32,366 nt of DNA from Planctomycetota bacterium (GTDB taxonomy: Bacteria; Planctomycetota; Phycisphaerae; UBA1845). The position numbers and the translations under genes were made by a program. Positions 24,455 through 31,635 of this stretch are shown piece after piece. The notes under the pieces were generated by a model. The model was given only the letters and a program-made list of their open reading frames with translations. It was not told the origin of the DNA and did not search any database. Each line of letters opens with the position of its first letter. Position 1 is the stretch's first letter. The stretch lies in NCBI GenBank assembly GCA_024278775.1, contig JAJRSP010000149.1, forward strand, positions 1-32,366. Direction: 5' to 3'.

Positions 24455-25327
24455 ATGAACCCGTTACCGCAAAACTTTCTCGGTCTCGCTCCCGAACATA
24501 GTGGCTACGACACCGCTAGGTTCGTCGTGCTTCCCGTTCCCTATGACGCGGCCACCAGCTACAACCCCGGTGCCCGCTACGGTCCGTCTGCGATCATCGG
24601 CGCGTCACAGCACGTGGAGTGGTTTGATGAGGAACTGGTTGGTTCGTGTTATGAAGCTGGGATCGCCACGCTCAACCCCATCGAGCCGAACCTGGCCGGT
24701 CCCGAGGCGATGCACGAGGATCTTTTCAAAGCAGCCCGGCGTGTCGTTCGAGAGGGAAAGTTTTTGTTCGGGCTCGGCGGTGACCATAGCATCACCTCGG
24801 CGCTGATTCGCGCCGCCATGACCAGGCACAAGCGTCTTTCGATTTTGCAGATCGACGCGCATCTGGATTTGCGCAACACCTACCACGGGACCAAGTTTTC
24901 TCACGCCTGCGTGATGCGTCGCGCGGTGGAGTTGGGTGCGACCGTCGTGCCCGTCGGTATCCGGTCCATGGACGAAAGCGAATATCGCTATCTGCGTCGT
25001 GCGAAGATCCACCCCATCACGGCGCTTGATTGTCACAGCGACGAAGGCTGGTTAGATCGCGTGCTCGACGCACTCGGCGATGTGGTCTATGTCACGTTGG
25101 ATATTGACGGCTTTGACCCTTCCATCGCCCCGGGCACCGGAACGCCCGAGCCGGGCGGGTTGGATTGGTATCAGGTGATCGGTCTCTTGAGATTGGTGGC
25201 CGCCGAGAAAACAATAGTTGGTGCCGACATTGTTGAAGTCATGCCTATTCCGGGTCAGGTCGTGACGGAATACCTGGCCGCCCGCTTAGCCCACAAGCTC
25301 ATGGGCTACATACACCTGGACGCGTAG
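24455..25327 (+). CDS. speB: agmatinase-family ureohydrolase
   Basis: This is a dimanganese ureohydrolase of 290 residues. The metal-binding motifs are complete: GGDHS (108-112), DAHLD (134-138) and DIDGFD (216-221) followed by PSIAPGTGTPEPGG. The N-terminus VLPVPYDAATSYNPGARYGP matches agmatinases more than arginases. The expected reaction is agmatine to putrescine plus urea. Because a DHS-like gene is placed between it and arginine decarboxylase, the substrate might instead be a guanidino-triamine formed from agmatine; this is inference. It starts 106 nt after the DHS-like gene and is followed by a terminator. Confidence 0.9.
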   Translation: MNPLPQNFLGLAPEHSGYDTARFVVLPVPYDAATSYNPGARYGPSAIIGASQHVEWFDEELVGSCYEAGIATLNPIEPNLAGPEAMHEDLFKAARRVVREGKFLFGLGGDHSITSALIRAAMTRHKRLSILQIDAHLDLRNTYHGTKFSHACVMRRAVELGATVVPVGIRSMDESEYRYLRRAKIHPITALDCHSDEGWLDRVLDALGDVVYVTLDIDGFDPSIAPGTGTPEPGGLDWYQVIGLLRLVAAEKTIVGADIVEVMPIPGQVVTEYLAARLAHKLMGYIHLDA

Positions 25328-25348
25328 CGCGAACGCTTCGTGTTTTTT
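25328..25348 (+). terminator. rho-independent terminator of the polyamine cassette
   Basis: CGCGAA (25328-25333), loop CGC, TTCGTG (25337-25342): six pairs with one wobble, followed by six T at 25343-25348, starting right after the stop codon. Confidence 0.75.
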
Positions 25349-25383
25349 AGTATTTCGCCGCCGACGTGATCAGCAGCGCAGCC

Positions 25384-28002
25384 CTACGGGCAAACCAACG
25401 GTCCCGAGAACGGATAGGGGTTCCCCAAAAAGGCCTGAACGGCTTGGGTAATATCCTTAAAACTTACGGCGTCAACGGGATTCGGTGAGTCGCCGTCAAG
25501 TTGAGTGCGAACTTTTCCCGGACTGGACGGCGAATCCAGAAAACCTTGGACCGTGGCCGAAATATCCAAAAAGTCCGGCTGAACCAGTGATTCTCCTACG
25601 AATGGGGCCACGATATCGCCCCACGCCCGCGTCGTCACGACGAGTGCGGCGGCCCTTGCGCTCCTGTTGGCGGCACCACAGCTAAACGTCGAAATGGCGT
25701 ATGTGGCTGATGGCACGACACCCTCACCGTACACATGTAGCAGACCCACCGTGCTCCAGTCGGTGAAGAACGGATCGCATTGCAATCGGCTGGCCGTGAA
25801 CGTTCCCAAGGTACCATCCGCATACTGCGCCGGAGGACCGGCCCAGCGAACCTGACCATTGAAGCCGTCAAATGGTGCCGGTAAAGAGTCCAGCAAGACC
25901 TGGATGGCTGTTGTGCCGGCGGGTGCCGGAGGTTCGAAGGCAAGGTAGCGATTTTTGTCGATACCGCCGGTCTCTGCGAGCGGGGTACCGCCGGCCGCAC
26001 AATTGATGATTTCGAAATTACCACTGTTGATATTGAAAAAGACATTCCCCGCACCTTCTACCTTGATTCTCGCAGTGGTCGTGTTGAGCGTGGTGACTGT
26101 GACGGCTTCGCTTCCGTCGTTGGGGGTGTTCGCCGCGAGCACGGTGGGAAACGTGAGCCCACCGTCCGTCGAGAGAAGGATATTCACCGTCGGCGTGTTG
26201 ACGAGTCCCGAATCGGTACCGGCGACATTCCACGTGACGGTGCCCGAGCCAACCCAGCTATCCGTGGAGGTCGGTGAGGTGACCGTGAACGGACCGGCGC
26301 TGGCGTCCACCGTAAGCAGTGTATCATCCCGTTCGACTCCGCCACCGTCGGGTTGATTGTCGCGGACCGTGACGCGAAACCGCATCGTCCGGTTGGTCGT
26401 GGGGAGTTTTTCCGAAAAACTGGACGATCCGTTCAGGATGCGGCTCAACTGAGGGAACGTGCGCATCGGCTCAAGTACCGGGTCAAACGAACGGAAGAGC
26501 GGTATGACGCCGTTGTCCGGCGCGGAGAGCGGTACGGCGTTGCCGAGATCGTACTCCTCCCAGGTGTAGGAAAGCACTGCGGAGGCGTCAACGTCGGACG
26601 CTGTGGCCGTGAGCGCGAAGGGGGTGCGACTGGGGATCGTATAATCCGGTCCGGCGCTCACTGTGGGCGGCGTATTACCGGTGCCCCCATTGGAACTACA
26701 CGTTGAACCGAAGCCCGTTTGGACATAACTGCTGATTTCGAGGATGTTGACCGCATGGAAGTAGGGGTCGCTGTGGGTCTGTAGGTTGTCCGAACCACAG
26801 ATGCCGGCGTAAGCCATGATCGTTGATCCGCTACCCGGTTCCATCGCCGTGGATCCGGAACGATTGCCGCAGCAGCAACTTCCCGCGGTGCCGTTGAAGG
26901 AGTGGCTACCCCCGAACTGGTGACCCATTTCATGCGCAACGAAATCAATGTAGAAGGAATCTCCGATAGGGGCAGGCAGTCCCGTCACACCCATCGCCTT
27001 GCGTGATCCTCGACAAACCGCCTGGAACGACGCCACGCCGCCGCCGCCCGTGCTGAATACGTGACCAATGTCATAATTGGCCGAGCCGATGATGGCGTTG
27101 ATGGCGTTTTGATTCTGTGACAACATCGCGAAGCCATCCGTGTTGCTATACGGGTCGGAAGTCGGGGAAGTGAAAATGATCAGATCGTTGTTCCCGACCA
27201 GTTTCATCCGTATGGCAAAATCAATTTCATAGATGCCGGTGACGCGGTTGACTGCCGTAACCACCGCGGCCAACCCGTTCGCCACACCGCCGCCGTGAAA
27301 CTGCGTGTATTCCCCGGTGGTTGCCACGGCTAGGCGATACGTGCGTAACGTATCTCCGCTCGTCGCCGCGACAGTAGCGCCGGCGACGGTTTCGGATGCG
27401 GGGTTCGGTCCGCCGGCTTCCGGCGCGAGTTGATTCGTCAGGCACTCGAAGGCACCGGGTGCGGCGTTGATGAGGTCGCGTTTGTAGTAGGAAGCGTAGT
27501 TGACGGAATCGCCCCGCCAGAGTGGATCCACATAGACAGCGCCATTCGGCGAGAGAATCTGCGCGTGAAACCCGGCTGGCGTACTGTCGAAGCGAATCGA
27601 CGCGGCTGGGTCATCAATCCCGCGGCCAACGTATGTCGTGATTTCCGGATACTTGGCGGCCAACGCCGGTTCCATCACCGGTGAGGACACGAACGAAAAC
27701 CGCGCCATGCTTCCATCCGGCATCGGAAGCGAGATGATCGCATCCGACTGGTTCAACGCGACAGTCGATTCCGAAGGCGCGTTCGCTAGTAAGTCAGCCA
27801 AACGCAGCCTATCCAGCCTGGCGGCCTGGTATGTTGTAGGCTGAACCCACGGTTCTGCCGCGGCCACAGCTCTGGCATCCACGTCGACCAAAGTCCAGAC
27901 GGTATCGCGCTGCGCTGTGGGCTCAGCGGCCGAGATCACGCCCGCGCAGGATGCCAATAAAACCAATACGAAAATCCGATACGGCGCAATCCGCAACATC
28001 AT
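25384..28002 (-). CDS. secreted reprolysin-type zinc metalloprotease with Ig/PKD-like domains and anchoring-type C-terminus
   Basis: The protein has 872 residues. GGGAGG sits 5 nt before ATG 28002 (8 nt before the second ATG at 27999). The signal peptide is IFVLVLLASCAGVISA. A propeptide-like region runs to about residue 215. The catalytic domain has HEMGHQFGGSHSFNG, the HExxHxxGxxH zinc site of metzincins, at about 357-367, with ATTGEYTQFHGG upstream, typical of reprolysin-like family members. A Cys-rich spot (GSCCCGN) follows the zinc site. Beyond it are a PKD-like segment (PPTVSAGPDYTIPSRTPFAL) and an Ig-like segment (GTVTWNVAGTDSGLVNTPTV). The C-terminus (PDFLDISATVQGFLD and SFKDITQAVQAFLGN with LDGDSPNP between) resembles a paired-helix dockerin-like or sorting tail seen in planctomycete exoproteins. 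It is probably a monocistronic, extracellular degradative enzyme. Confidence 0.87.
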   Translation of the reverse strand: MMLRIAPYRIFVLVLLASCAGVISAAEPTAQRDTVWTLVDVDARAVAAAEPWVQPTTYQAARLDRLRLADLLANAPSESTVALNQSDAIISLPMPDGSMARFSFVSSPVMEPALAAKYPEITTYVGRGIDDPAASIRFDSTPAGFHAQILSPNGAVYVDPLWRGDSVNYASYYKRDLINAAPGAFECLTNQLAPEAGGPNPASETVAGATVAATSGDTLRTYRLAVATTGEYTQFHGGGVANGLAAVVTAVNRVTGIYEIDFAIRMKLVGNNDLIIFTSPTSDPYSNTDGFAMLSQNQNAINAIIGSANYDIGHVFSTGGGGVASFQAVCRGSRKAMGVTGLPAPIGDSFYIDFVAHEMGHQFGGSHSFNGTAGSCCCGNRSGSTAMEPGSGSTIMAYAGICGSDNLQTHSDPYFHAVNILEISSYVQTGFGSTCSSNGGTGNTPPTVSAGPDYTIPSRTPFALTATASDVDASAVLSYTWEEYDLGNAVPLSAPDNGVIPLFRSFDPVLEPMRTFPQLSRILNGSSSFSEKLPTTNRTMRFRVTVRDNQPDGGGVERDDTLLTVDASAGPFTVTSPTSTDSWVGSGTVTWNVAGTDSGLVNTPTVNILLSTDGGLTFPTVLAANTPNDGSEAVTVTTLNTTTARIKVEGAGNVFFNINSGNFEIINCAAGGTPLAETGGIDKNRYLAFEPPAPAGTTAIQVLLDSLPAPFDGFNGQVRWAGPPAQYADGTLGTFTASRLQCDPFFTDWSTVGLLHVYGEGVVPSATYAISTFSCGAANRSARAAALVVTTRAWGDIVAPFVGESLVQPDFLDISATVQGFLDSPSSPGKVRTQLDGDSPNPVDAVSFKDITQAVQAFLGNPYPFSGPLVCP

Positions 28003-28185
28003 AGAAACCTCCCGGTTGGTTATCTGGCAGGATACCCCTTCTGATCGTCCGCCGGGATTGTAGCAGAAACTCAGTTGCGAATCGATAGCCCGGGTTGAAC
28101 TTTTACCAAGCTCGGTCAGAGGTGCGATTGCGGGAGATCATGGTCCGAAAACATGACGCACGCTGACTTTCCAACCGCGCCGTGG

Positions 28186-28219
28186 CAGGAGCATAGGGGT
28201 GGACAGGAGCATAGGGGTG
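28186..28219. repeat. short tandem repeat, 18-nt unit, two copies
   Basis: CAGGAGCATAGGGGTG occurs at 28186-28201 and again at 28204-28219, between the metalloprotease promoter region and the 3' end of the next minus-strand gene. No function is suggested. Confidence 0.75.
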
Positions 28220-28223
28220 TTCG

Positions 28224-30353
28224 TCAGCCAACTTTGGCCGGGTTTGTCCGCAGCATCATGTCGTCGCGATCTACGACCACCGCGGAACCGGGAACCACCG
28301 GTTGAAATCCGTCGCAGCGAATCTTCCGATTCGTGCGATTGGCCGCCACCAATCCGTATTGGAGACCGACCACCCATTCTATCAGTGATGCTGTTAAATC
28401 TGTACGGTGTATTGAATGGCTCGTGAAATCGGCGTCATGACCCGGTACTTCTATGCGAACAAGCTCGGCCCCACACGCTCGCGCTTGCCGATGGGCCTCC
28501 GTGTCAAACAGCGTGTCGTCCACGTCCACGGCAACCGGCGGTGTCGCTGGACGCCACGCGTACTTTGTACGATCGGAGAACGTCTCGCCGAATGGTGGTG
28601 CGTAGGCGTAATAGTCGCCGGCGGAGAAGGTTTTTTGTAGCGTGGGCAGCCATTGGGCATACCGCTGGTATCCTCCGCGACTCGCAGGAATGACGACCCG
28701 GGCGCGGTTGAACGGCACCGAAACCACGTCGATCAGTGCGGCAAACGCGCCCTCTTCGGCCTCGATTTCCATCTCCTGAAGCGGTGCCCGGTGGCCTCTG
28801 CGCCACCCGTAACGACCGTCCCAGCCCGCGACGATCGGTGCCCAGGCGAGCCGAAACTTGGAAGCCAGCGATTCGCCATACGGGCACGTATGTGGCGGCA
28901 TACGAACCAACTGCTTAAACCAATAGAACGAGCCGTAGACACTTTCCGCATCACCGGAGTGAAGCCCGCTTCGTATCAGGATGACGGGCTTTTGACGGAG
29001 CGGTAGCCCGAAGGCAGCGTCTTCTCGGCCAATGGTGATAAGCTGGCTGGTGATCTCCCTGGCCGGGACATCCTCCGAATGCTCGACAAACTCGGGGAAG
29101 CGGATGTTCATCTCCCGGAAGATGTCGCGGATTTCGTATTCCTCTTGAATCGGGGCGGCATACTGGCCGAGGCAGTGCTGGGCGTGGCCCAAAGTATTTC
29201 GCAGGAAATACAGGGCCATCGTGGGATCTCCCGAAGAGGTGGGCACGCACTCCACGGGCTCAATATCCAGCACGAACAGCCCGCCGTGGGGCGTCTCGCG
29301 GTACAGGCAGATCGGCTTGTCGGAGGTGCTGTCCTGGTTGCACATAGAGTTCAGCAGCGTGATCAGGTGGTGCCGTTTGCAAAAATTGCTGAAGTCTGCA
29401 CCGGTGCGAAACTGATTTTGCGCGAAGCCGCCGGGCTGGGCACCCGAACCTGCATAAGGAAACATGTCGTGAAGGGCGAAGCCCCGCGTGGCGTGATTGG
29501 CGAAGACCACCTTGGCACAGATCGGGTCGTCCTCCTGCTCCACGCGACGCACACGAACGGAACCTCGGGAGAGTGTGGCGAAGGCGGTGGTGGATATCAC
29601 CACGATACGTTCTTCGGCCAGCTTCATCAGAGCCGTCATGGATCGAACGCCGACCGGAGGCGCATCATCCGGCAGCAGCACAGCGTCGGACTTCGGCATC
29701 TTCTTTGAGAACTCGGAAGGGGCGATCGTGGTGACGTTTCTCCGACCAAGCACCGTGCGGAGAATGCCGGTGAGCGGACGATCTTCGGCCGTCGTCGAGC
29801 AGAGGGCGACGGACTTGGCGACCCGCGGCGCGGGCAGGGAGTACCCGGGTGCGGGAAAAGCGATCAGGTGGGAGGTCTCCTCCGGTTCAAGCACGCCGAG
29901 AACGGCCACGCGGTGGATCGTGACACTACCGCAGGCGTGTTCCAGGCCGATTTCGATGGCCAGACGCCTGGCCCCCTCGGGCACTTCGATATAGCCACGA
30001 ACGGTAAAAGGTTCATAAGCTATTGTTATAGCGTTTGTTATGCGTTTTTCTCCGGCCGGCTTGGTCTTGTCGAACGGCTGGGCGGTCAATACCAGTCCGG
30101 ACGATTCGCACCGGCCCTGCAGCTCACAAGAGACGGTGGCCTCGACCCGGTAGAACTCATCCGGTTTGCAGGTCACGGTTTGCGAGAGCATGGCCAACTC
30201 TACCGGATTGTCACAGCGGATGGTGATGCCATCGCCGCAGTTGGGACGTTCGACCACGACGGATTCGTCGGTAGTGCCCCAGTCCCAGCGCAGCGGTTTC
30301 TTCTTGCCCTCGGTGAAGGCAGGGTTCTTGATCATGTTTAGCGTTTTCGTCAC
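28224..30353 (-). CDS. large protein of unknown family
   Basis: I do not recognise the family. The chosen start is GTG 30353 (MTKTLNMIKNPAFTEGKKKP) because GGGAGG lies about 10 nt upstream; the frame is open from 30428 and ATG 30335 is another option. That gives about 709 residues. The N-terminal 150 residues read like a beta-sandwich carbohydrate-binding module (LRWDWGTTDESVVVERPNCG, FYRVEATVSCELQGR, VPEGARRLAIEIGL). The middle part may be alpha/beta (KSDAVLLPDDAP). Later come PVILIRSGLHSGDAESVYGS, which recalls zinc carboxypeptidase-like motifs but lacks the exact HxxE, and VAVDVDDTLFDTEAH, which looks like a HAD motif without clear partners. There is no signal peptide or membrane helix, so it is probably cytoplasmic. 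The gene stands alone between the protease and scpB. Confidence 0.75.
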   Translation of the reverse strand: MTKTLNMIKNPAFTEGKKKPLRWDWGTTDESVVVERPNCGDGITIRCDNPVELAMLSQTVTCKPDEFYRVEATVSCELQGRCESSGLVLTAQPFDKTKPAGEKRITNAITIAYEPFTVRGYIEVPEGARRLAIEIGLEHACGSVTIHRVAVLGVLEPEETSHLIAFPAPGYSLPAPRVAKSVALCSTTAEDRPLTGILRTVLGRRNVTTIAPSEFSKKMPKSDAVLLPDDAPPVGVRSMTALMKLAEERIVVISTTAFATLSRGSVRVRRVEQEDDPICAKVVFANHATRGFALHDMFPYAGSGAQPGGFAQNQFRTGADFSNFCKRHHLITLLNSMCNQDSTSDKPICLYRETPHGGLFVLDIEPVECVPTSSGDPTMALYFLRNTLGHAQHCLGQYAAPIQEEYEIRDIFREMNIRFPEFVEHSEDVPAREITSQLITIGREDAAFGLPLRQKPVILIRSGLHSGDAESVYGSFYWFKQLVRMPPHTCPYGESLASKFRLAWAPIVAGWDGRYGWRRGHRAPLQEMEIEAEEGAFAALIDVVSVPFNRARVVIPASRGGYQRYAQWLPTLQKTFSAGDYYAYAPPFGETFSDRTKYAWRPATPPVAVDVDDTLFDTEAHRQARACGAELVRIEVPGHDADFTSHSIHRTDLTASLIEWVVGLQYGLVAANRTNRKIRCDGFQPVVPGSAVVVDRDDMMLRTNPAKVG

Positions 30354-30521
30354 GGCAGGCGTTCCTCCCAAGTTGGACGACAGAGGTGCTTGTATACAAG
30401 GAGCATCCGATTGAGGCAACGATCTCACGCGCCGGAAGGGCTAAGTTTTTCTCGCGGACATTTCTGAAAACCGTGCGATCGAGGTCGCCAGATCGGGCCG
30501 CCTGGATTATGATGGCGGGTC

Positions 30522-31163
30522 ATGGGTGACTCGACGGACATGACCAATGGCGAAGCGGTCGTCGCCGATTGTGCGACTGAAGCGTCGTGTGATTCGCCGT
30601 TGGCGTCGTCCGGGGTGTCGGCCGCCTCTGTGATCGAAGCGATTCTCTTTTCGACGGATTCTCCCTTATCCGCTGGGAAGATCGCTCAGATGCTCGGTGT
30701 CGGCGACGGTCACGACGTCAAACAGCACATCGAATCGCTTAACGAGAAGTACGATGCAAGTGGGACGGCGTTTCGCATCGAGTCGATCGCGAAGGGCTAT
30801 CAGATGCTCACGCGGCCGTTGTACCACAACTGGGTGAAGAAGCTGCAAAAAGCACGCGGCGAAACGCGGCTATCGAGTGCGGCGTTGGAGACGCTGGCCA
30901 TCGTCGCCTACAAACAGCCGGTGCTTCGGGTCGATGTGGAGGCCGTGCGTGGGGTGGCCGTCGGCGACATGCTGGTTCGTCTCCGTGATATGAATCTCGT
31001 GCGTATTGTCGGGCGTGCGGAGGAGATCGGCCGGCCTTTGCTGTACGGCACCACACCTCATTTTCTTCAGGCGTTTGGACTGGGCACGCTGAAAGACCTT
31101 CCCAAGATCGATCCGGATCAACCCGGTAAGGTACCGCCGCTCAAAGTGGCCGAGCCGGAATGA
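30522..31163 (+). CDS. scpB: segregation and condensation protein B
   Basis: ScpB is the winged-helix kleisin partner in the SMC-ScpAB condensin that organises and segregates chromosomes. The protein has 213 residues; ATG 30522 and ATG 30540 are both possible starts. After a variable, acidic N-terminus come VIEAILFSTDSPLSAGKIAQ, GTAFRIESIAKGYQMLTRP, the family signature LSSAALETLAIVAYKQPVLR, then VEAVRGVAVGDMLVRLRDMN and GRPLLYGTTPHFLQAFGL, all typical. A TATGAT at 30508-30513 with TCGCCA 17 nt upstream is a possible promoter so close to 30522 that the ATG at 30540 may be favoured. scpA and smc are not in the window. Confidence 0.94.
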   Translation: MGDSTDMTNGEAVVADCATEASCDSPLASSGVSAASVIEAILFSTDSPLSAGKIAQMLGVGDGHDVKQHIESLNEKYDASGTAFRIESIAKGYQMLTRPLYHNWVKKLQKARGETRLSSAALETLAIVAYKQPVLRVDVEAVRGVAVGDMLVRLRDMNLVRIVGRAEEIGRPLLYGTTPHFLQAFGLGTLKDLPKIDPDQPGKVPPLKVAEPE

Positions 31164-31635
31164 AGGGGTAGGGCATGCTATGGTATGACGTCGTAAGCGA
31201 TTGGCGGATCGTATGTGATCCGTCGTATCATCGCCTCCCCCACCTCCAAAGGTGGCTGGCCACCCGGCCACGCTTCCGATAGCATCGAGACATGTTCCGC
31301 CAGGAGCCGCCCGCACAAGAGCGGCGACATTTTTTGAGGGGTCCATCACTCGGTATCTGTACTGATAGGGAATCGCATCGCGCGATAATAGTACTGGCGT
31401 CCTCGTTTTGTATTTTATTGTGGTTTGGACGTGATAACACTTCGATTCTCGAAACGTTATATTCCAAGGAAAGCGTGAACCGACTATAGTAACGCTTCGA
31501 GATGGGGTAGTGGGCGTGCCGGTTGGGAGGGACCGACGTCCGGCGATTCCCGTTGCGAAGCGCAGCGTGGTGGTCGCAATCGCACTCGGAGTGGCGAAAG
31601 AGGCCTGTCATTTGAAACCGGTGCAAGGTGCCGAC
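31164..31635. other. structured, partly AT-rich gap between scpB and the amidohydrolase-like gene
   Basis: 472 nt without a convincing gene. Hairpins on the + strand: GGCGGATC/GATCCGTC (31203-31210 with 31217-31224), CCACC/GGTGG (31240-31244 with 31251-31255) and TGGCC/GGCCA (31257-31261 with 31266-31270). GGTGG can instead pair with a second CCACC at 31260-31264, so two folds exclude each other. A GCCGC/GCGGC stem (31306-31310 with 31321-31325) before six T (31330-31335) is a possible terminator. After this the DNA turns AT-rich (31380-31500) and contains a long inverted repeat. AAGGTG at 31625-31630 is the probable ribosome binding site of the next gene. Confidence 0.5.
31447..31502. repeat. 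long imperfect inverted repeat
   Basis: TCTCGAAACGTTA (31447-31459) is the inverse of TAACGCTTCGAGA (31490-31502) at 12 of 13 positions, with a 30-nt interior that itself holds TTCCAAGGAA. The left arm can also pair locally (TTCGATTCTCGAA, 31441-31453). It may be a regulator site, a leader structure or a remnant of a small mobile repeat. Confidence 0.65.

Noticed and set aside
28960..29023. Zinc carboxypeptidase reading of the HSGDAES segment in the unknown minus-strand protein
   Set aside because: The exact HxxE is not present and no third ligand could be placed, so the family was not assigned.
31292..31489. 65-codon ORF on the + strand with one hydrophobic stretch
   Set aside because: It starts inside the terminator-like stem and ends inside the inverted repeat, has no ribosome binding site and no family character.
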